64,000 nucleotides of DNA, taken from the NCBI GenBank assembly GCA_035374585.1, contig DAOSPF010000002.1:1-64000 (forward strand). The letters run 5' to 3'. The notes below the pieces were generated by a model. That model was not told the DNA's origin. It saw only the letters and a program-made list of their open reading frames with translations, and ran no database searches. Positions 26,051-34,189 of this stretch are shown piece by piece; position 1 is the first letter of the stretch, and each line of letters starts with the position of its first letter. The stretch is from JAKPQD01 sp029572965. GTDB lineage: Bacteria; Bacteroidota; Bacteroidia; Bacteroidales; DTGW01. The translations under genes were made by a program, and so were the position numbers.

Positions 26051-27730
26051 ATGAGCGACGACAAAAAGATTATTTTCTCGATGGTAGGTGTAGGAAAGAC
26101 TTTCCCGCCTCACAAAAGGGTTTTAAACAATATTTATCTTTCCTTCTTTTATGGTGCAAAGATTGGCATCATTGGGCTCAATGGCTCTGGCAAGTCCACA
26201 CTGCTAAAAATTATAGCCGGAGTAGAAAAAGCATACGAAGGCGAAGTAGTTTTTTCACCAGGATATACTGTTGGATATCTCGAACAGGAACCTAAACTTG
26301 ACGATTCTAAGACGGTTAAAGAAATTGTACAGGAAGGCGTTCAAAAAGTAGTTGATTTACTTAAAGAATACGAAGAAGTTAATAACAAATTTGCTGACCC
26401 AGACTTAAGTGCAGACGATATGGATAAGCTTATTGCCCGTCAGGGTGAGCTTACCGACTTAATAGAGCAACATGATGCCTGGAACCTCGACAATAAACTT
26501 GAGGTTGCTATGGACGCTCTTCGTTGCCCTGATGCCGACACTAATGTTAAGAACCTTTCGGGAGGAGAAAGACGACGTGTAGCTTTGTGCCGCCTACTTT
26601 TGCAAGAGCCCGATATCCTGCTCCTTGATGAGCCTACAAACCACCTCGATGCAGAAAGCGTTGAATGGTTGGAACAACACTTACAACAATATAAAGGTAC
26701 TGTTATTGCTATTACACACGACAGGTACTTCCTGGACAACGTTGCTGGTTGGATACTTGAGCTCGACCGTGGCGAAGGAATACCATATCAGGGCAATTAT
26801 ACATCATGGTTGGAACAAAAATCGAAACGCTTAGAACAAGAAGAAAAACAAGAAAGCAAACGTCGTAAAACCTTAGAGCATGAGCTCGAATGGGTACGCA
26901 TGTCGCCTAAAGCACGTCAGGCCAAAGGTAAAGCCCGTTTGAACGCGTATGAAAAATTGATGAGCGAAGATACCAAGCAAAAAGAAGAACGTCTGGAAAT
27001 TTTTATCCCCAATGGCCCGCGTTTAGGCAACAATGTTATTGAAGCTAAGAACGTTTCCAAAGCATATGGTGATAAGTTGTTGTTTGAAGACCTGAACTTT
27101 AACCTGCCGCCTGCTGGTATTGTTGGCGTTATTGGCCCTAACGGTGCTGGTAAAACAACATTGTTCAGGCTAATTATGGGGCACGACAAGCCTGATTCTG
27201 GCAGTTTCAGTGTTGGCGAAACTGTAAAAGTGGCTTATATTGATCAAAGCCACACTGCTATTGATCCGGAAAAAACAGTTTTTGAGGTTATCTCTGGCGG
27301 TCTTGACTTTATTACTATGGGTAATAAACAAGTTAATGCCAGGGCTTATGTTGCAAGGTTCAATTTCTCAGGTGCTGACCAGGAAAAGAAATGCGGCGTG
27401 TTATCCGGTGGAGAGCGCAACAGGCTTCATCTTGCCCTTACACTGAAAGAAGAAGCCAACGTTCTGCTGCTCGACGAGCCTACCAACGACATTGACGTTA
27501 ATACACTTCGAGCTTTGGAAGAAGGTTTGGAAAACTTTGCTGGCTGTGCTGTGGTCATCTCGCACGATCGCTGGTTCCTTGACCGTGTTGCAACTCACAT
27601 CTTGGCATTTGAGGGCGATTCACAAGTGTATTTCTTTGAAGGCTCATTCAGCGAATACGAAGAAAACAAAAAGAAACGCCTTGGCGATACAGGGCCACAC
27701 AGGATTAAGTACAAAAAACTAACTCGATAG
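26051..27730 (+). CDS. ettA: ABC-F protein, energy-dependent translational throttle EttA
   Basis: A 559-aa cytosolic ABC-F ATPase with two nucleotide-binding domains and no membrane domain. NBD1: Walker A GLNGSGKST, signature LSGGERRRVAL, Walker B ILLLDEPTNHLD. NBD2: GPNGAGKTT, LSGGERNRLHLA and VLLLDEPTNDID. The arm region between NBD1 subdomains (EQHDAWNLDNKLEVAMDAL) and the linker ELEWVRMSPKARQAKGKAR match EttA rather than Uup or antibiotic-resistance ABC-F proteins. EttA gates the ribosome E site according to ATP/ADP. The gene ends 32 nt before a broken S23 gene. Confidence 0.93.
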   Translation: MSDDKKIIFSMVGVGKTFPPHKRVLNNIYLSFFYGAKIGIIGLNGSGKSTLLKIIAGVEKAYEGEVVFSPGYTVGYLEQEPKLDDSKTVKEIVQEGVQKVVDLLKEYEEVNNKFADPDLSADDMDKLIARQGELTDLIEQHDAWNLDNKLEVAMDALRCPDADTNVKNLSGGERRRVALCRLLLQEPDILLLDEPTNHLDAESVEWLEQHLQQYKGTVIAITHDRYFLDNVAGWILELDRGEGIPYQGNYTSWLEQKSKRLEQEEKQESKRRKTLEHELEWVRMSPKARQAKGKARLNAYEKLMSEDTKQKEERLEIFIPNGPRLGNNVIEAKNVSKAYGDKLLFEDLNFNLPPAGIVGVIGPNGAGKTTLFRLIMGHDKPDSGSFSVGETVKVAYIDQSHTAIDPEKTVFEVISGGLDFITMGNKQVNARAYVARFNFSGADQEKKCGVLSGGERNRLHLALTLKEEANVLLLDEPTNDIDVNTLRALEEGLENFAGCAVVISHDRWFLDRVATHILAFEGDSQVYFFEGSFSEYEENKKKRLGDTGPHRIKYKKLTR

Positions 27731-27732
27731 TC

Positions 27733-27775
27733 AGCAAATTTGAAAATTTGCCAATTAGCAAATGAATGAAAACAA
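27733..27775 (+). repeat. Octamer-type repeat, left flank of the S23 pseudogene
   Basis: Units of 8 nt such as CAAATTTG, AAAATTTG, CCAATTAG and CAAATGAA follow one another. The complementary set occurs at 28149-28193 in inverted orientation. Confidence 0.55.
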
Positions 27776-28146
27776 TTTTAAAATGAACCAATCTTCGGAA
27801 AATCCAATATTGAAATTGACTTTTGCGTTTGCTATTGAGGCGGTAAAATATAGTGAGGTTCTTGAGACCAATAAAAAATATGTAAAAGCAATTCTTAAGG
27901 TCAGCAACATCCATAGGAGCTTGTGTTCGGGAAGCCCAAAATGCAGAAAGTAAATTGGACTTTGTTCACAAAATGAAAATAGCTGCAAAGGAAGCTGATG
28001 AAACCGAGTATTGGTTAGATATTTGCAAGCATTCGGGGCACTATCCAGAATGTCAGGAATTACTGGACAAGATTAATGAAATAAAAAAGGTGTTAAACAA
28101 AATAATTGGAACAACTAAGAAAAGCGTAATTGGATTTCAGAAATAA
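27762..28146 (+). pseudogene. Frameshifted four-helix-bundle (S23 / 23S rRNA intervening-sequence) protein
   Basis: The first frame (27762-27953) gives ILKLTFAFAIEAVKYSEVL and then breaks. The neighbouring frame continues as SATSIGACVREAQNAESKLD and runs through DFVHKMKIAAKEADETEYW to 28146. Together they rebuild a complete S23-type four-helix-bundle protein. The change of frame lies between about 27880 and 27905; an in-frame stop (taa at 27881-27883) blocks the second frame earlier, so one base has been lost or gained there. It could also be a sequencing or assembly error. It sits between ettA and hisS, framed by inverted octamer repeats. Confidence 0.8.
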
Positions 28147-28148
28147 TG

Positions 28149-28193
28149 AATTTCATTTGCTAATTCTCCAATTTTCAAATTTTCAAATTGAGC
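28149..28193 (-). repeat. Octamer-type repeat, right flank of the S23 pseudogene
   Basis: CATTTGCT, AATTCTCC, AATTTTCA, AATTTTCA and AATTGAGC follow with period 8. The reverse complement shares TTTGAAAATTTG and AATTAGCAAATGAA with the left flank at 27733-27775. Confidence 0.55.
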
Positions 28194-29558
28194 ATGAAAC
28201 CGAGCATACCACAAGGTACCCGCGATTTTGGGCCTGTAGAAATGGCCCGCAGGAACTATATATACAATACCATCCGCAATGTATTTGAACTTTACGGGTT
28301 CCAGCAAATAGAAACTCCTGCCATGGAAAACCTTTCTACCCTATTAGGAAAGTATGGCGAAGAAGGCGACAAGCTGCTGTTTCGGATTCTAAACTCGGGC
28401 GATTACCTGACGAAAGTGGATGACAAAGATTTCAGAAAAGACAATTCGCTTGGATTATCCGGAAAAATCTGCGAACGAGGCTTACGTTATGACCTTACTG
28501 TGCCTTTTGCCCGCTTTGTTGTTCAGCACCGCGAAGAACTGACCTTCCCTTTCAGGCGATATCAGATACAGCCTGTTTGGAGAGCCGACAGGCCGCAGAA
28601 GGGAAGATACAGGGAATTTTATCAATGCGATGCAGATATTGTTGGTTCAGACAGTCTTCTCAATGAGTGGGAACTTGTACAGATTGTTAATACCGTATTT
28701 GAAAAACTTGGCATTAACATTTGCCTGAAAATAAACAACCGCAAAGTACTTAGTGGCATTGCCGAAGCTATTGGCGCTGAGTCCCATATTACAGACATCA
28801 CGGTAGCCATTGACAAGCTTGATAAAATTGGCATTGAGAAAGTAAAAGACGAACTTAAAGAACGTGGAATTACAGAAAGCGCAGTTGAAAAGCTGATACC
28901 TATCATTGAATTTAAAGGTAGCAGTCGGGATAAGCTTGAATTGCTCCGTAAAACACTTGCTGGTTCTGCTACGGGACTTAAAGGTATTGAAGAAGTAGAA
29001 ACTTTACTTAACTATATCGATGGGGCACAGTTGAGCTGCGAGATAGAATTTGACCTTTCATTGGCCCGTGGGCTCAATTATTACACTGGAGCCATTTTTG
29101 AAGTAAAAGCCAAAGATGTTGCTATTGGCAGCATCTCGGGAGGCGGCCGCTACGATAACCTTACAGGAGTGTTTGGTATGCCTGGGGTTTCAGGTGTTGG
29201 TATTTCGTTTGGTGCTGACAGAATCTATGATGTATTATTGCAGCTTAACCTTTTTCCCTCAGAAACAAGCCAAACAACACGTATTATGTTTGTAAACTTT
29301 GGCAAAAATGAAGAAAACTATTGCTTGCCATTGGCTGCACAACTGCGTCAAAATGGGATAAGTTGCGAGATTTATCCTGATGCCCAAAAACTCAAGAAAC
29401 AGTTTGACTATGCCAACAAGAAAAATATTCAATTTGTTGTTATTGCGGGTGAGGACGAAATAAAAGCTGACGAAATCACTGTGAAAAATATGATTACAGG
29501 AGAACAAACAAAAATCAGCAAAGAGGGGATTGTAAGTTTTATTTGTAAAAATATCTAA
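28194..29558 (+). CDS. hisS: Histidyl-tRNA synthetase
   Basis: Class II aminoacyl-tRNA synthetase, 454 aa. The start PSIPQGTRDFGP, motif 2-type region LTFPFRRYQIQPVWRADRPQ, the histidine-specific LARGLNYYTGAIFEV and the motif 3 glycine-rich SGVGISFGADRIYDVL are present, followed by the anticodon-binding domain. The ORF opens with a TTG 6 nt upstream, but the ATG at 28194 is preferred. Its upstream region has been displaced by the S23 pseudogene and repeats, which may matter for its expression. Confidence 0.95.
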   Translation: MKPSIPQGTRDFGPVEMARRNYIYNTIRNVFELYGFQQIETPAMENLSTLLGKYGEEGDKLLFRILNSGDYLTKVDDKDFRKDNSLGLSGKICERGLRYDLTVPFARFVVQHREELTFPFRRYQIQPVWRADRPQKGRYREFYQCDADIVGSDSLLNEWELVQIVNTVFEKLGINICLKINNRKVLSGIAEAIGAESHITDITVAIDKLDKIGIEKVKDELKERGITESAVEKLIPIIEFKGSSRDKLELLRKTLAGSATGLKGIEEVETLLNYIDGAQLSCEIEFDLSLARGLNYYTGAIFEVKAKDVAIGSISGGGRYDNLTGVFGMPGVSGVGISFGADRIYDVLLQLNLFPSETSQTTRIMFVNFGKNEENYCLPLAAQLRQNGISCEIYPDAQKLKKQFDYANKKNIQFVVIAGEDEIKADEITVKNMITGEQTKISKEGIVSFICKNI

Positions 29559-29597
29559 AGAAAGTTATTGGTTTTGACCGGTTTAGCATGATTTCGG

Positions 29598-30788
29598 CTA
29601 TTTAACAGGTAAAGTAAATATAAAAGAACTGCCTTTGCCTGCCTGGCTTTTTACATAAATTGAGCCACCATTTTTTTCCACAAAGTCTTTACACAAAACT
29701 AAACCTAACCCAGTTCCTTTTTCACCTTCTGTACCTTTAGTACTTTTTGTAGAAGAAACAGAAAATATATCCTTAAGCTTTTCTTCTTCAATGCCAATCC
29801 CGTTGTCTTGTATGGTTATTTCTATCATTCCGTCTGAGGTTTTGTCAAACAATTCGATGCGTCCACTTTGAGGGGTGTATTTTATGGCATTTGAAATTAA
29901 GTTCCGAAAAACAGTGAGGATCATTTTTTCGTCAAAAGTTGATTTGGCCTTTGGTTTAATATTATTAATTATCTGGATATTTTTTTTGTCAGCAATCAAC
30001 TTCAAATGGTTAACAGCAACTTGCGAAACATCAAATATTGATAATTCCTGACATTGAAGGCCAAATATCCCTTTTTGAAATGCAGCCCACTCTAAAAGAT
30101 TGTTGACCAATGAATATAAGTTGTTTATTGATGAAGCAAATTCGTTGAGCAAAGCTGTTTTTTCGGCAAGTACGGTTGTGCCTGAAATAGTGTTAATTAA
30201 AGAAACTAAAGCAGCCAAAGGGCCTCGAAGGTCATGGGCAATAATTGAAAGCATTAGGCTTTTATTTTCATTAAGTTGCAATAACTGCGCGTTTTTTGAC
30301 TCTAATTCATTTTGAATTTTCTTTTGAGCTGAAATGTCAAATACAATACCAACTAATTCAGCCGGCTTGTTGTTTGCATCACGTTTAACAATAATGCCAC
30401 GGTCATAAAACCACTTCCACTCACCGCTTTTGCTCTTTATCCGGTATTCGCATTCATAAGCTTCACTAACGCCATATAAGTGGTTACGCATGTTTTGCAT
30501 GACCATCTCATAATCGTCAGGGTGGATTTTTGAAGTAAAAAATTCAAACCCAATTTTGTCCGGGATTTCTTGTACACTATATCCTAAAGCTTCTACCTTT
30601 TTTGAATTAAAATGGACTTTGTTGTCTTTAACGTTCCAATGCCATTTTCCAAGGTTCCCGCTCCATTCAAACTGAGCCTCTTCATGATATACCAATTCTT
30701 TGTTCAATTGAACCACCTGATTTTCCAGGTCCATTATTTTCTCAATAAGCTCTTCTTTTGATAAGCTGTTTAAAAGGGTTTCTTCCAT
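29598..30788 (-). CDS. PAS-domain sensor histidine kinase
   Basis: A 396-aa kinase without membrane helices. A short coiled-coil (about 10-37) leads into a PAS/PAC domain (about 42-157) with the PAC end FDISAQKKIQNELESKN. HisKA follows with H185 in SIIAHDLRGPLAALVS, then an intact HATPase: N-box NLISNAIKYT, G1 DNGIGI, G2 GTGLGLVL. It has no receiver and no regulator gene beside it, so it is an orphan kinase probably sensing a cytosolic cue such as redox or a small ligand. Confidence 0.92.
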   Translation of the reverse strand: MEETLLNSLSKEELIEKIMDLENQVVQLNKELVYHEEAQFEWSGNLGKWHWNVKDNKVHFNSKKVEALGYSVQEIPDKIGFEFFTSKIHPDDYEMVMQNMRNHLYGVSEAYECEYRIKSKSGEWKWFYDRGIIVKRDANNKPAELVGIVFDISAQKKIQNELESKNAQLLQLNENKSLMLSIIAHDLRGPLAALVSLINTISGTTVLAEKTALLNEFASSINNLYSLVNNLLEWAAFQKGIFGLQCQELSIFDVSQVAVNHLKLIADKKNIQIINNIKPKAKSTFDEKMILTVFRNLISNAIKYTPQSGRIELFDKTSDGMIEITIQDNGIGIEEEKLKDIFSVSSTKSTKGTEGEKGTGLGLVLCKDFVEKNGGSIYVKSQAGKGSSFIFTLPVK

Positions 30789-30922
30789 AAGATTTTTGTT
30801 TTATTATCCCAAACAAATTGGAAAATGTATTCTGTAAAAAACTAGGCTAATAAACAATGTGAAAAACGATTCTTCAAGTGTGCTCTAATCAAAGATAACT
30901 AAAAAATATGGCAGAAAATGAC

Positions 30923-30930
30923 TAATTTTG
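30923..30930 (+). promoter_or_regulatory. -7 element of the hicBA operon
   Basis: TAATTTTG (TAnnTTTG). It overlaps the first in-frame ATG of hicB (30918), so the start at 30945 is preferred; the untranslated leader would be about 10 nt. Confidence 0.5.
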
Positions 30931-30944
30931 AAAAAACAATATTT

Positions 30945-31169
30945 ATGGAACGGTTAATAAATTTGCATATAGAGAAACTTCCTGAAGGATATTATCTGGC
31001 GACTTCAGATAGTATTCAAGGACTTATAGCTCAAGGAAGGACGATATCTGAGACTATTGAGATAGCTAAGGATGTTGCTAAAAAATTAATCGAAGCGCAT
31101 GAAGATCAAATTTCTCAACTGGCTAAAGTAAAAGACTCTTTCGATTATCCTCTTGTTATTGGGGTCTGA
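30945..31169 (+). CDS. hicB: HicB-family antitoxin
   Basis: A 74-aa protein with the HicB-like fold: LHIEKLPEGYYLATSDSIQG is the strand-turn-strand opening, and ISETIEIAKDVAKKLIEAHED the helix. Unlike many HicB proteins it has no clear C-terminal DNA-binding domain. It is upstream of hicA by 1 nt, an antitoxin-first order. It should neutralise HicA, and may repress its own promoter, which overlaps its 5' end. Confidence 0.78.
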   Translation: MERLINLHIEKLPEGYYLATSDSIQGLIAQGRTISETIEIAKDVAKKLIEAHEDQISQLAKVKDSFDYPLVIGV

Positions 31170-31170
31170 T

Positions 31171-31365
31171 ATGGGAAGGCTATCAGGATTCAGATATAGG
31201 GATATTATTCAAATACTCAAGAAATTTGGATTTGAATTTTACAGGCAAGCTGCCGGAAGCCATGAATTATGGCACAATCCTGTTACAAAAAGGTTTACAA
31301 CAATACCCAATCATCCGGGAGATATGCCCGAGGGTACTTTGAGTGCTATTCTAAAACGACATTGA
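31171..31365 (+). CDS. hicA: HicA-family mRNA interferase toxin
   Basis: A 64-aa toxin of the HicA double-stranded-RNA-binding fold. It contains the strand-helix start RYRDIIQILKKFGFEF, the catalytic-type histidine in GSHELW and the end DMPEGTLSAILKRH. HicA cleaves mRNA and tmRNA when not bound by HicB. The ATG at 31171 follows the hicB stop by 1 nt; an earlier ATG at 31153 overlaps hicB. Confidence 0.85.
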   Translation: MGRLSGFRYRDIIQILKKFGFEFYRQAAGSHELWHNPVTKRFTTIPNHPGDMPEGTLSAILKRH

Positions 31366-31415
31366 CGTTGATAGTTTTTTAAAGATAAAGTAAAAAGAGT
31401 TATAAAACTAAGAAG

Positions 31416-31829
31416 TTGAAGAAAGCTGCTAAGAAAGACGAATTTGACGATACCGGCCTTGAAGTAATAGGTATTGCAACATCTCTAAAAGATGTAACCC
31501 TTCTCTGGCAGCTCAACAATACATTACATTTCAAGTTTAAGTATTTTGGGGCTATAGCCCTTGATGACAAAAATACAGATGCATTTCCATATTTCATAGA
31601 TAATGAATCAAGGCAGTTTCAATATGCTTTGTTTTATAATAGGTATAAAGCTTATACTTTGGTGCCGGCATTTAAGCAAATAGACTTCTTTTTGGTTAGT
31701 TACGTAAAGCTTTATGAAGAAGAAAAAGCTGTATTGTTGAAAGACCTTAAATCGATTTCAGGAGTTTCCATAGCTATGCATCTTTCAGAACCTAAAAAGA
31801 ATGCATTTGAGATTTTTTATATCCTTTAA
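31416..31829 (+). CDS. IPExxVDY-family protein
   Basis: A 137-aa protein of a Bacteroidetes-specific family named after a motif represented here by VPAFKQIDFFL. VTLLWQLNNTLHFKFKYFG and the end VSIAMHLSEPKKNAFEIFYIL also fit. Function is unknown. The reading frame offers only a TTG start (31416) after an upstream in-frame stop at 31386, so the start codon is unusual. In relatives the gene is often near rnc, fabF or pyk; here it stands alone. Confidence 0.7.
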   Translation: MKKAAKKDEFDDTGLEVIGIATSLKDVTLLWQLNNTLHFKFKYFGAIALDDKNTDAFPYFIDNESRQFQYALFYNRYKAYTLVPAFKQIDFFLVSYVKLYEEEKAVLLKDLKSISGVSIAMHLSEPKKNAFEIFYIL

Positions 31830-32009
31830 AAATTTTTATCCCCCCTTTTTTTAACTCGCTGAAAATTAAATTTTAAAAGCGTAAAAGCTACGTTTTATCA
31901 GGTTTTTAGCCAAATAATTTTCGTCAATATTTTAAAATTTGGATGAAAAAAACAGCTTTTTTTAATTAACTTTAATATCACCTTATTCATAACTAAAACA
32001 ACCCTAAAT

Positions 32010-32153
32010 ATGAAAAGAGAATTATCAAAAAATCAAAAACCTGAAGAGAGCTTCGCTTTTTCAAACCAAAAGCGTTCATCGTTCAATCATGTCTATCAAG
32101 CATCAATCAACAGTTTTGATGAAGATTATTTTTTTGAGGTGGAGGATTTTTAA
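32010..32153 (+). CDS. Small hypothetical protein, 47 aa
   Basis: ATG at 32010 opens a 47-codon frame: a basic, Asn/Gln/Ser-rich N-terminal half (MKRELSKNQK) and a very acidic, aromatic C-terminus (FDEDYFFEVEDF). No known family is recognised. A strong intrinsic terminator starts 22 nt after the stop, so the unit looks like a self-contained transcript of about 250 nt. The 568 bases between the IPExxVDY gene and purH otherwise hold only this ORF, its terminator and the purH promoter. It could also be a non-coding RNA. Confidence 0.42.
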   Translation: MKRELSKNQKPEESFAFSNQKRSSFNHVYQASINSFDEDYFFEVEDF

Positions 32154-32174
32154 CTTTGATGTACCCGGTATCAG

Positions 32175-32208
32175 AACAACTGCTATGGAACGATGGCAGT
32201 TGTTTTTA
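32175..32208 (+). terminator. Strong intrinsic terminator after the small ORF
   Basis: AACAACTGCTAT pairs with ATGGCAGTTGTT over 12 bp (one wobble) around a GGAACG loop, followed by a T-run. Confidence 0.8.
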
Positions 32209-32366
32209 TTTTAAGCGGCTTCCATTTTTCGAAAAACATTCATCAAAATACACAAACTTTTTTTTCAGCAATACAAAAGTTTCTATTAACAATTGTCGCC
32301 ACACCTGTTTATAAATACGACTTCTAATGCCCCCCTTCTGACGTTAATACACTCAATTTTAATTTT

Positions 32367-32374
32367 TACCTTTG
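32367..32374 (+). promoter_or_regulatory. -7 element for purH
   Basis: TACCTTTG, 23 nt before the purH ATG; leader of about 19 nt. Confidence 0.5.
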
Positions 32375-32397
32375 TAGCAAAATAAAAATCATTCATC

Positions 32398-33924
32398 ATG
32401 ACAGGGCTCAAAAAAATTAAATCTGCGTTAATTTCGGTCTATCACAAAAACCATCTTGACGAAATTGTAAAGAAACTGCATGCTCAAGGTGTAAAACTAT
32501 ATTCTACCGGAGGTACAGAAGACTTCATCAAACAGCTTAATATACCTGTTACAGCTGTTGAATCATTGACCGGATATCCTTCCATTCTTGGAGGACGCGT
32601 AAAAACTTTACATCCAAAGGTGTTTGGAGGTATTTTGGCCAGAAGGAATGAAAAAGGCGACTTGCAACAGCTTGCAGAATACGAAATTCCTGAAATTGAC
32701 CTGGTAATTGTTGACCTCTATCCTTTTGAAGCAACCGTGGCCAGTGGAGCTGAACATCAGGCTATCATTGAAAAAATTGACATTGGAGGGATCTCGCTTA
32801 TCAGGGCTGCTGCCAAAAATTATGCAGATGTGCTTATTGTGGCATCACAGGCTCAGTACAAAGACCTTCTTGATATCCTCAATGACAAAGACGGACAAAG
32901 CACTTTATCAGACAGAAAAATGTTTGCTGCTGAGGCTTTCAATATTTCGTCACATTATGACACTGCTATTTTCAATTATTTCAACAAAGAGTACAATTCA
33001 AACGTCCTTAAAGTAAGTATCCAGGAAAGCATGCCTTTGCGTTATGGCGAGAATCCTCACCAAACCGGCGTTTTCTTTGGCGATTTCAATAAAATGTTTG
33101 AACAAATTTGTGGTAAAGAGATTTCTTATAATAATCTGCTAGACATTGACGCTGCTGTAAACCTCATCAATGAGTTTAGTGAACCTACTTTTGCCATTTT
33201 AAAACACAACAATGCTTGCGGGGTTGCTTCGCGCAGCAATATGCTCGATGCATGGAAGGATGCACTTGCCGGCGACCCGGTTTCAGCTTTTGGGGGCATT
33301 ATCATTACTAACAGGCCTATTACAAAAGAAGTTGCAGAGGGTATCAATACAATATTCTTTGAAGTGGTGATTGCTCCTGCTTATGATGCTGCAGCATTAG
33401 AGGTTTTACAATTAAAGAAAAACCGTATCATCCTTATCATAAAAGAAACCACTCTTCCTACAAAACAAATCAGGACTGTGCTTAACGGTGTTTTGATGCA
33501 GGACAAGGACTTAAAATCAGAAAACGAAAGCGACATGCGGACTGTAACCCAGAAAGCGCCTACGGCACAAGAAATTTCTGACCTCGAATTTGCATGCAAA
33601 GTTTGTAAACATACCAAATCAAATACCATCGTTCTGGCCAAAAATAAACAACTCCTGGCAAGTGGTGTTGGACAGACTTCACGTGTAGATGCATTGAAGC
33701 AAGCTATTGTCAAGGCCGGAAGCTTTGGTTTTGACCTGAAAGGCGCTGTAATGGCTTCAGATGCTTTTTTCCCTTTTGCAGACTGCGTTGAAATTGCAAG
33801 TCAGGCTGGTATTACAGCTATAATTCAGCCTGGAGGCTCTGTACGTGACAAAGATTCTATAGATTATTGTGACAATAACAACCTGGCTATGGTATTTACC
33901 GGAATAAGGCACTTTAAACATTAA
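32398..33924 (+). CDS. purH: Bifunctional AICAR formyltransferase / IMP cyclohydrolase
   Basis: The last two steps of purine synthesis. The N-terminal cyclohydrolase (MGS-like fold) shows SALISVYHKNHLDEI, LYSTGGTEDFIK, TGYPSILGGRVKTLHP and GGISLIRAAAKNY. The C-terminal transformylase has LRYGENPHQTG, ILKHNNACGVA (catalytic Lys-His), DPVSAFGGII and the end GIRHFKH. The length of 508 aa is usual. It is the only confident purine-pathway enzyme here apart from the PurF-like protein 16 kb away. Monocistronic, with terminator at 33941-33974. Confidence 0.96.
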   Translation: MTGLKKIKSALISVYHKNHLDEIVKKLHAQGVKLYSTGGTEDFIKQLNIPVTAVESLTGYPSILGGRVKTLHPKVFGGILARRNEKGDLQQLAEYEIPEIDLVIVDLYPFEATVASGAEHQAIIEKIDIGGISLIRAAAKNYADVLIVASQAQYKDLLDILNDKDGQSTLSDRKMFAAEAFNISSHYDTAIFNYFNKEYNSNVLKVSIQESMPLRYGENPHQTGVFFGDFNKMFEQICGKEISYNNLLDIDAAVNLINEFSEPTFAILKHNNACGVASRSNMLDAWKDALAGDPVSAFGGIIITNRPITKEVAEGINTIFFEVVIAPAYDAAALEVLQLKKNRIILIIKETTLPTKQIRTVLNGVLMQDKDLKSENESDMRTVTQKAPTAQEISDLEFACKVCKHTKSNTIVLAKNKQLLASGVGQTSRVDALKQAIVKAGSFGFDLKGAVMASDAFFPFADCVEIASQAGITAIIQPGGSVRDKDSIDYCDNNNLAMVFTGIRHFKH

Positions 33925-33940
33925 AATTTAAACATCAACA

Positions 33941-33974
33941 AAAACGGGAATAACAAAAAGTTCCCGTTTTTGTT
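33941..33974 (+). terminator. purH terminator
   Basis: AAAACGGGAA and TTCCCGTTTT form a perfect 10-bp stem around TAACAAAAAG, followed by a T-rich tail. Confidence 0.82.
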
Positions 33975-34189
33975 TTCAGGAGCCCTTACTCAAAGCTTTG
34001 GTTATTGAGATTTTTAAGGGTTGTAAAATACTGAGATGAATACCAGTTACTAAAAGAATTAAATATTTGACAAAAATAGTTATCAACATATCCATTTTAT
34101 GCCTCAAATATTTATAAATTAGCAGCCAATCATAAGTTGGTGTCGTGAGACATCAAAAAACAATGTAACAAAAAATAAAAATTGCTGAT

